Assembly: GCA_010093605.1 (NCBI GenBank)
Contig: MU004181.1
Span: forward strand, 992,001 to 1,056,000
Direction: 5' to 3'
From: Lophium mytilinum
Lineage: Eukaryota; Ascomycota; Dothideomycetes; Mytilinidiales; Mytilinidiaceae
Length of the DNA stretch: 64,000 nucleotides
Numbering within the stretch: the first letter of the stretch is position 1; each line of letters opens with the position of its first letter. The notes under the pieces were generated by a model. That model saw nothing but the letters and a program-made list of their open reading frames with translations. It was not told where the DNA came from and searched no databases. Shown in pieces: positions 56,530 through 64,000 of the stretch. A program made the position numbers and the translations under genes.

Positions 56530-57645
56530 ATGTCATTCCGGAGACGGTGTACTCCTAGGTTCGCAGTGACTTTGCTGCTATTATGGCTCCTTTTAGCCCT
56601 CCTCATCCACCTCAAGAGAGAGCTCTGGGATGCTCTGGGACCGGGCGACGCGTTTAACGACGCGGACTTAGAACTCGACGACATTGCAGGCGGCAAGACG
56701 GCAGCTGTAGGGCCAGAATCTCGACGAACGGCCGTGGTCGTGGCCAGCCAGAAATCGGAGAACTCTACCTGGCTCTCTAGCTACTTTCCTGAATGGGAGA
56801 AGAACATATACGCGGTAGACGACCCTTCTGCCCCATTGACAGTCCCGAAAAACAAGGGCCGGGAGTCCATGGTATACTTGACGTAGGTCAACTCGTTGTC
56901 ATCCCTATGCACTCGCTGACTGGAACCTAGGTACATCATTGAAAAATATGATGATCTTCCTGACAATGTCCTCTTTATCCACCCGAACCGATACCAATGG
57001 CATAACGATGATCCTGACTATGATGGCCTGCCCATGCTTCGACATTTCCAGATACCATACCTCGAGCAGGAAGGCTACGTGAACATTCGTTGCGCGTGGT
57101 CGTTAGGATGTCCAGAGGAGATCAAACCTCTAGGTCAAGAGGGGGAGCATCGAGCTGCGGTGCATGCTGGCGGTGACTACAAGCAAGCATTCGAGGTTCT
57201 GTTTCCAGAGAAAGAAGTCCCAAAAATCGTGGGCGTGTCCTGCTGCGCCCAGTTTGCGGTTACAAAAGAAAAGATACGAGAAAGGCCTAAGAGCGACTAT
57301 GAGCGCTATCGTGAGTGGCTTCTAGAGACGCCGCTTGTGGATTCAATTAGCGGACGGATCTTCGAATATTCGTGGCACAGTGAGTCTAGATTACGTCTTT
57401 TTCACAATATCCAATCACTCCAAGTCAGCTGCTAACTCCGCACAGTGGTATTTGGCAAAGATGCAGTGCACTGCCCCTCCCCTAAAGAATGCTACTGCAA
57501 GGTTTTTGGGGCATGTGATTTGGAATGCGAGAAGTCTTCCTGCACTGGACGCTACATCCTTCCTCCATTTTCGAGTCTTCCAGTGGGCTGGCCTTCGATT
57601 GGCTGGGAAGGAGAGTCTCGAAACAGGAGTGCCCCGGAAACATAA
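56530..57645 (+). CDS. DUF3431 family type II membrane protein
   Basis: Three exons (56530..56882, 56931..57379, 57446..57645), 333 aa. A short cytosolic N-terminus (MSFRRRCTPRF) is followed by a signal anchor (AVTLLLLWLLLALLIHL). The lumenal DUF3431 domain follows: VVVASQKSENSTWLSSYFPEWEKNIY, YIIEKYDDLPDNVLFIHPNRYQWHNDDPDYDG, VGVSCCAQFAVTKEKIRERP and SGRIFEYSWHMVFGKDAVHCPS. The domain has glycosyltransferase-like features (NDDPDYDG acidic cluster) and paired Cys. Its biochemical role is not established; a Golgi/ER location is likely. Confidence 0.9.
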
Positions 57646-59043
57646 CGCATACCCGCACGCTACCTTCCTTCTTCAAGATATCTACGCGCCGTCCAAGCAC
57701 CGGACATGGCAAGCCGTATCGCCCTCGGGACGGAGATGATGTACAGAGTATGCAGTCACCCCACTGATCTGGGGGTATCCGCGAACACGTCACTATATCA
57801 CGGCCGATTTTCGGCACGGCGTAGCACGAAGATAGAAGGTCTGTGTTACGCGAGCTATTGGATTCTCAAGGTTGCCCGACACCAATGCCTCAGCGCAAGC
57901 CGTTCGCAGGAACGAGAACCTTTGCACAAGGCAACCCAATATTTAAAAGGCTGTTCGCAGACACATGAAAGAGGAGAAAGAAAGTGAGGCAGCCATTCAC
58001 AGACAGCGAGGACATAGACTCTGTGAGGCAAAGCGGGGGGGTCGATATGCACGCTGCAAAGACTGCAGAAAGCATGCAAGCTCAGAGGAGCCGCACGCAA
58101 AACGGGGCGTAAGTGCGTGGGACCAGGAACTGCAGGCATTGAGCCTATCAAATTAGTGTCTTCCCACTTCTGTACAACACTGCAAGGTCGATCGATGCAG
58201 ATAGGATGAATGCCCTGCTGTTGTGTGATATGTGGTCTGCCATCTGGCAGAAATCATCAGGCTGAGACGTTTGGTCCCCCCTCACCCCCGCAAAGATGCG
58301 TGGTACTGCAAGGCTGAGCACAACGGAGGTCTTGTCCTAGGATTGTGTTCAATATGATTGGTCAGACCGACAATCAGCCGGTACGACGCCCGTTTAGTGC
58401 GCGAGTTGCTGATTGGCGGCGTTTCCGATTTTGAGCCTCATTATCGACCAGGCCATGCAGACATTTCCCATAGACTTCTCAAGAACGCCCGGGACGGCTG
58501 TGTACAATCTTGTGCACATACATTCCCGTGGTCATGTGGTTTCACCATGAGGCTCCGCCAGGTACGTACCTCCGGCCTTTCCGGTTTCGCCATGTCGCCC
58601 GGCGTGTCCAGCTGCCCTTGCTGCGCCCTTCGTAACTTAATGTCCGCATCAGGCTGATCTTAGATGATGAAACTGACTCGCCCGAGCGTGTCTCGCACGT
58701 CAAGTGCAACAATGCGGCTCTTCAAACAGCAGAGCCGCATTGGAGCCAATTCAAAAGGACCATCTTCGAGGCACCCCCCAAAACCTGCACAAGGCCGAAA
58801 GTAGGACTTGGACTAAATTTCCGGTGAACGTCTCCCTCTGTACCACATACCCAAGCCTTGTAATTTTCTCTGCTTACTTCTCTTCCGCCTTTGTTTGCTC
58901 GCTGCATTGTGGTAATATACAAATGGGCATGCTCTCACCGCCACGCCACCGTTCCCATATCGGCATAGCCTCCTCACCATCTCTTAATTTAAACCTCCCT
59001 TGTTTCTCTCTCGATCTCTTTACCAGACATCTAGGCAAAGTTC
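57646..59043. other. 1.4-kb intergenic stretch, no gene seen
   Basis: Between two plus-strand genes. Open frames are short with no domain. The right end holds a CT-rich leader (CTTGTTTCTCTCTCGATCTC) just before the F-box start, typical of fungal promoters. Confidence 0.5.
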
Positions 59044-61047
59044 ATGCCTCGCACCCTCGATAGGTTGCCCTTCGATGTGCTGTTTTGTATTGCTTCTTCT
59101 CTTACCTTTGACGATATCGTCAGCTTAAGTCTGACATGTCGCCAACTGAGGCTCTTACTGAACGAGGGTACACTATGTCGGCGAACTATCGAAGTAAGTA
59201 ATCTGAGTAATCTGACCCTGCAGCGTGTTGCCATATTACGCCGTAAGCTTACATCCACTCAGACCCATGTTTCCTACAGCAAAGAAGCAAAACTTGCTCA
59301 AGAAAAGAAGATTACATATCGAGACGCTGTTCAGCGCATCTATGAACGGCGTGAAGCCTTTGCAAAAGCATCTCCTTCTTCAGCCTCTATTCTAGGCCAT
59401 GGGTCTGCCTTCCTTTATAAGCAAGGCATTCTTTGTTACATTTCTGGAAGTTCTATCCGAGTCGTGGACATCCATGCATCATCAAGTGCTCCAAGGACAA
59501 TTGAGCTGTCTCCCATCATCAGCAGTGTAGTTTCTGCTGGGCTTGCTGATGGCAAAATTTCTCTACTCAGCTACAGTGATGAGATCTTGGCCTTGCACTA
59601 CGAGCGGAAGGCGAAGTCTGTCGACAACTGGCTGTTAGCTATCAGCACCAAGGCCGACACACCAGACGCCGAGAGACTTGTGACCAAGATTGAGCTCGAA
59701 TCAAGCAGCAAGCTCTTTGCCCGTAATAACGCCTCATTCCTGTATTACGGCACACACTCAGGCGTTGGAACACATGGGCATCACGAGTGGAGAATTGATG
59801 GAGTTTCCTTGGATGCGGAGCACGCCATCCCAGCAGGCACCCCGCCGTTGCAGTTGGAAAACTTCGTGGGGTCTGACATGGGCTCGACGGTAGCGTTCGA
59901 AATCCACGATAATTACTTTTACGCACTATCGAACCAGACATCCTTCGACGTGGAGGAAGTTGATTGGACATCATTCTATCACTGTGTGCGCTTCCCCCTC
60001 GAACGAACGTCGAGCAACGCCCCGGAAACCAACGACCGGATATATCGCCGGCAGCATGCAGAGGGCCCTATCAACGACTCCTGGACTGACATGAGCATGC
60101 AAGCGGACGAATCCACCAACGCACTCACGATCGTTGAGTCTCGTCGAGAATGGAAAGACGGAGGCAGCCAGCAAACCCGGACTTTCTATACCCAAGAAAT
60201 CACGTTCCCACCATCCTCAACACCATGTTCCCAGACCTCATCGCCCGCCGTCGGACCATCCGCCGGCCCAGCACTCCCACCCGACGACCCCTTCGTAGCC
60301 TTGCTCGCCAGCGATAACAACGCCCACTGGGCGCCCACCCAGCGTCGCTACGAGCGCTTTACCCACCCCGAATACGGGCCTGACCTCAACGACCCCGCGC
60401 GCGCCTTCATCCTCGCTCGCACCAAGCTGCGCGCCTACAACCTATCCTGCCGCTCCTTCATCGACTTCGTCGAAGACGACAAATGCTGCAGCGGCAAGCC
60501 CATCTATGCTGCGCCCTGCCTCCGCCTGCGGATCGGCTCGCGGCGTCTCGGGCCTGCGCTTCCCGACGACTACGAGCAGCCGCAGCCGCAGCCTGCTGTC
60601 TCGAGCAAGGGCAAGGAACCGCTGAGATACGAGGTCCCCCCGCTACTACCCTCCTCGAAATCCGCCCCCGAAGACTGCTTCGACTACGCGCCGATAACGA
60701 TGTGGCCGCCGCCCGCGAACGCCTGCCCCTGTGCTGCGAGGCTGCATGGGATTCTCAACCCGCCGCTGCCTGCGGGGTCTGCGTACGGCAAGACGCTCGT
60801 GGGGGTGGTGGATGAGCGTAGTCTGGTGTATATGCTGCGGCCGGCGCGGTCGTATGGGGATGATGATGCGGGCGGGCCGATTGTGCTGATCAGCTTTGAT
60901 CGCGCGATTGGGAGGGTGCGGACGGGGGAGGAGGGTGCGAACGATGGGGTGGATAGTGTGATGGGGGACGGAGGGAGTGAGATCCAGATACGGAGTCGAT
61001 GGGTTGCTGGGAGGGCGGAGGCTTGTAGGGATGGGACGTGTTGCTGA
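59044..61047 (+). CDS. F-box protein
   Basis: Two exons (59044..59193, 59263..61047), 644 aa. The frame stays open through the 69-nt intron. Splicing is chosen because of GTAAGT/CAG signals and because RRTIE-THVSYSKEAKLA then matches the usual continuity of this fungal family. The F-box is RLPFDVLFCIASSLTFDDIVSLSLTCRQLRLLL at residues 6-38, the Skp1-binding part of SCF ubiquitin ligases. The rest forms a beta-rich substrate domain (HGSAFLYKQGILCYISGSSIRVVDIH; GSTVAFEIHDNYFYALSNQTSFDVEEVDWTSFYHCVRFP) with Cys-containing C-terminal parts ending GTCC. Substrate unknown. Confidence 0.9.
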   Translation: MPRTLDRLPFDVLFCIASSLTFDDIVSLSLTCRQLRLLLNEGTLCRRTIEVSNLSNLTLQRVAILRRKLTSTQTHVSYSKEAKLAQEKKITYRDAVQRIYERREAFAKASPSSASILGHGSAFLYKQGILCYISGSSIRVVDIHASSSAPRTIELSPIISSVVSAGLADGKISLLSYSDEILALHYERKAKSVDNWLLAISTKADTPDAERLVTKIELESSSKLFARNNASFLYYGTHSGVGTHGHHEWRIDGVSLDAEHAIPAGTPPLQLENFVGSDMGSTVAFEIHDNYFYALSNQTSFDVEEVDWTSFYHCVRFPLERTSSNAPETNDRIYRRQHAEGPINDSWTDMSMQADESTNALTIVESRREWKDGGSQQTRTFYTQEITFPPSSTPCSQTSSPAVGPSAGPALPPDDPFVALLASDNNAHWAPTQRRYERFTHPEYGPDLNDPARAFILARTKLRAYNLSCRSFIDFVEDDKCCSGKPIYAAPCLRLRIGSRRLGPALPDDYEQPQPQPAVSSKGKEPLRYEVPPLLPSSKSAPEDCFDYAPITMWPPPANACPCAARLHGILNPPLPAGSAYGKTLVGVVDERSLVYMLRPARSYGDDDAGGPIVLISFDRAIGRVRTGEEGANDGVDSVMGDGGSEIQIRSRWVAGRAEACRDGTCC

Positions 61048-62782
61048 TGGTTATGTAGCTTACGTCTTGCGAGGAATGAAAGATTATTTTATATCACATT
61101 TGTGATTGGGTGACTGCATGTGCAACCCATCTGTTATTACTTCAAACTCGGGACCAGTTTGACTCAGAAGGCTCTCGCCTCAAGGATTCCAGATCTTTCA
61201 TGTGTACACGGGCTCGGATATTACCAAACCCTCGAGTTTCATTTGCAGGGCGACAGAAGAATACTGAGACAGTCACGTATCGGTGAGGGCCATCACATAA
61301 GCTGGAAAGAACTGCCAATGCGTACCACACAGCACACATGAGACGAAAACGCACCGCGAATTAAGTCCTTATCACCACACAGCAAAACTAGTGTAGGGAA
61401 CGACATCTTGCAGGAAGGCATCAAAACACCATACCAGCGCCGCGCCAACAAGAGCCCTGGAATCTTCTAAGACGACAGGTCTCGATCGCCCATTGACCCT
61501 CCTCAAGCAACTCAATCCTTCGTCTTCTTCACTCGACGATGCCTTTTTTGTCCTTTCCCTCTTCGTATCGTACGTAATGTTGGCCACATGTTACTAGATT
61601 TTGGGGATCATGTAGCTGCGATCGTTGTATTGGGACGTCAAAACTTTACGGAGGTGATCATGGGGGCCGGGCTTCGTATAAGGGTAGGCCGGGAATTGGT
61701 ATGCATGGTATAGCGTGCCTACGATTGCTGGGAACGATGTGGGGTGTAATGGGTATGACGGGTGATGCCGCAGCGAGCAGAGTCGACAAAAGAGGCGCGG
61801 TAAGAGGAAGATGGGTGATAGTGTCAAAGAACGGGGAGCGAGGATTGAAACGTCCTTGTCTAGATCAACTGCAGTGTCCAAATTCCCGGCACTAGCATTC
61901 ATTCCAATCTGCTCCGATACCCAGATAGATAAGCTCTCTCCCAAAAACTGGGCTACATACAAGGCCCCACAGATCACAGCCTTTAGATACCATATGCCAC
62001 CATGCAAAATATCCCATTCCGTTCTGGACCAGAAAAAAAGGCCTCCCCACAGGGGGGTCCTATATGTCTTTGTAGAGTACCAAAGTGAGAGAAGGGAAAC
62101 AGTATCAAAGAAACGACCGGAAAAACAACATGGTTTAGATGCATATGTGAATTCGAAACGATGAGCGAAAATGTGAAGAGTAAGTTGAAAAGGGAAAATG
62201 GGGGGTATGCCACACGATACGCCGAAGTTTGGGAACCGTTTTTGTAGTAATGAGGAGAAGTGAGGCGAACAAAGGAGCAACGAGGACGAGAAGAACTCAT
62301 CCCCATCAGTGAAAGATGCCCGAATTTAGCACTAGGAGATTCATTAAGACGACCCCACACGAATGTGAAAGCCATGACACAGGAGACACAAGATTCCACA
62401 GCACGACTAAGAAGACAAGCTCTGGGGAAAGAGGTGCCGGCCTACAGTATGAGAGAGAAAATTACAGAAACCGCCACAATAGTGAGAAAGGATTTCCGAG
62501 CTTGAAGTAAGTATCCCTAACAAAGACCCTTGAGACTTCTTTCCCCACACCTTGAATAAAACAATCCGACCCGAGAAACATTTTGGGGACATAAAAGCAA
62601 GCAAGACAGGCATAGGCAGTCAACAGGAAAGACCGCGCCCCAGGGACAGACAGTTTAATCGGGAGAAACACCTAACCGGTACTGGAGGATAAGTATCCAA
62701 GGGTACCCACGTAAACAGCCAAGCACATGGAGAAGATAGATACTCTGGATGCAGCTAATGAATCGAAGGAAAAGCGGTGCGC
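61048..62782. other. 1.7-kb stretch without a recognised gene
   Basis: It lies between the convergent ends of the F-box gene and the Pub1/TIA-1-like gene. Open frames (for example 61594-62280 minus) show no domain or conserved motif. A long 3' UTR of the RNA-binding protein gene could fill much of it, as is common for such genes. Confidence 0.45.
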
Positions 62783-64000
62783 CTAGCCCTGGTATCCGCC
62801 GAAGCCGTTGTTGACTTGTCCGAAGTTGCCCGGGTTGGGCTGGCCCCACTGCTGAGCAGGCTGACCACCGCGACCGTAACCTCCAGCGCTGCCCGGCATT
62901 TGCTGATAAGGTTGGGCCATGCCAGGGCCACCGAAGCCGGCTTGGTTCTGTTGGTAAGGCTGACCACCAGGGCTGGGGCCTATGAAAACGTTAGTACGCG
63001 CTGACATTCCAGCATTCTGTCGGTGCATACCTTGAGGAGACATTGGGCCAGGTCCGTTGTATTGCGGGAAATACGTGCTAGGGGTTTGCGGGAAGGCAGA
63101 GTTCGGCGCACCCTGGGCTGGAGAGTATCCCTCGAATTGGCCAGTCGGAGGACGGTCCTTGCCCCACTATTCCGTTGTAAGTAGTTGCGTACGAAATTAG
63201 AGACAGTCATCAAACTTACGCTGCACTTGAGAGGACGTCCGTTGACGTTGTACCCGCTGAGCTGGCAGATGGCCATAGCGGCATTCTCGTGCGAGTCCAT
63301 CTTGATGAAAGCAAACCCACGGTCCGACTGGAATCGAGTCTCCACGACGTACCCAAAGTTCTGGAAGAGGGGCACCAAGTCGGTTTGGGACGTGTACGGA
63401 GTTAGGTTGCCGACATAGCAGGTCGTCTGCCACTGGGGAGTCTGTTGGACGATCATGTCATAGCTCTGAACGCCGTGGGTCGGGAAGTGATGATGCCCGT
63501 ACGGAGTGGTCGGGGTCATGCCCATGGAGGCCATAGCCTGCTGCTGAGAGATCGAGGGCTGGCCCTTCTGGTTGGCCCAGTTGCAGCGGATGGCGCGCGA
63601 TCCAAGCCATTCGCCATCCATGGAGCTCAAAGCCCGTTCAGCATCGCTGCGATCGCGGAACGCAACAAAACCATAGCCACGGGATCTTCCAGTCTTCATG
63701 TCCCACATGACACGGGCTTCGGAGACGGGGCCGAAAGTTGAGAAGGCTTGGAGCAGGACCTCATCGTTGACCTCGTTGGAGAGATCGCCAACGAAGATGT
63801 GGAAGTGGTTCGAGGTGTCCTCTTTGGTCGTGTTATTGGACTGGTAGGCCCAGTTGACGCGGATTTCCTGCTCTGTTTAGCTCATGGCTTGAAGCGCATC
63901 GGGAGCTGACATACCGTGTTGTGGACACGACGACCGTTGAGAGTCTGCATCGCGCGTTCGGCCGCAGCTGGATCGTCGTACTCGACAAAGCCGTAATTGA
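62783..64000 (-). CDS. Pub1/TIA-1-type RNA-binding protein, 3' part (runs off the window)
   Basis: Four exons are visible (to 63915 from beyond the edge, 63870..63220, 63166..63031, 62979..62783). The 5' part is outside the window. The visible protein has the end of RRM1 (NYGFVEYDDPAAAERAMQTLNGRRV), then RRM2 (HFHIFVGDLSNEV; RSRGYGFVAFRD) and RRM3 (TTCYVGNLTPYTSQ; DRGFAFIKMDSHENA). A Gln/Gly/Pro/Tyr-rich prion-like tail ends QVNNGFGGYQG. It binds U- and AU-rich RNA, controls mRNA stability and enters stress granules. The acceptor at 63871-63874 offers tandem AGs (ACAGAG|CAG); only the second keeps the frame, giving HNTQEIRVNWAYQ. Confidence 0.93.

Noticed and set aside
61594-62280. 228-residue minus-strand open frame upstream of the Pub1/TIA-1 stop
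   Set aside because: Composition is irregular, no domain or splice context is seen, and it more likely lies in a 3' UTR.
1-64000. Transposons, retroelement or viral relics, CRISPR arrays, RIP-degraded AT blocks
   Set aside because: No transposase, reverse transcriptase, integrase or capsid-type frames, no long terminal or inverted repeats, and no strongly AT-rich isochore were found by reading; CRISPR is not expected in a fungal nuclear genome.

Overview
This is a stretch of nuclear genome from a filamentous ascomycete (Pezizomycotina; a dothideomycete-like fungus is a guess). The evidence is dense intron-bearing genes on both strands, short introns of about 45-80 nt with GT(A/G)(A/T)GT donors and CTAAC/CTGAC branch points, and fungus-specific families (Whi5/Nrm1, HET, fungal NLR, DUF7580, DUF3431, Ecm33-like). 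Gene models were spliced by hand. All coding models close in frame except one membrane-protein gene with an internal stop. No transposon, viral relic or CRISPR array was seen.

Layout. 0.7-0.9 kb: a split tRNA-like gene. 1.7-3.7 kb: a secreted/single-pass protein with a Pro/His-rich ectodomain. 4.4-12.4 kb: housekeeping genes (LSM4, an SDR oxidoreductase, mitoribosomal uS4m/Nam9, La protein, an R1R2R3 Myb protein). 13.9-19.3 kb: two minus-strand membrane proteins (Ecm33-like, and a multi-pass protein with an in-frame stop). 19.7-24.3 kb: Ach1 CoA hydrolase/transferase and a Whi5/Nrm1 cell-cycle repressor. 25.2-37.9 kb: BMS1, a tiny I9 protease inhibitor, a mitochondrial PDK-type kinase, a GH43 arabinanase and DNA polymerase delta. 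38.2-40.4 kb: an amidase.

The accessory part of greatest interest is 40.8-50.6 kb. It holds a HET-domain gene, an intact nine-exon NLR (C2H2 region, NB-ARC, TPR; 1476 aa) and, head-to-head with the NLR across a 383-bp intergenic region, a protein with a HeLo-like N-terminus and a degenerate kinase-like C-terminus (DUF7580 type). I read this as a candidate non-self-recognition/regulated cell-death locus in which the NLR would be the receptor and the HeLo-pseudokinase the executioner, an MLKL-like arrangement. The gene models are seen directly; the joint function is inference.

51.4-55.9 kb: a small protein, then an AsaB/CmcJ-type oxygenase, a 2OG-Fe(II) dioxygenase and an ACMSD-type decarboxylase, a possible small metabolic block. 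56.5-61 kb: a DUF3431 protein and an F-box protein. 62.8-64 kb: the 3' part of a Pub1/TIA-1-type RNA-binding protein that runs off the right edge. Coordinates of splice sites were counted by eye and may be off by one base in places.
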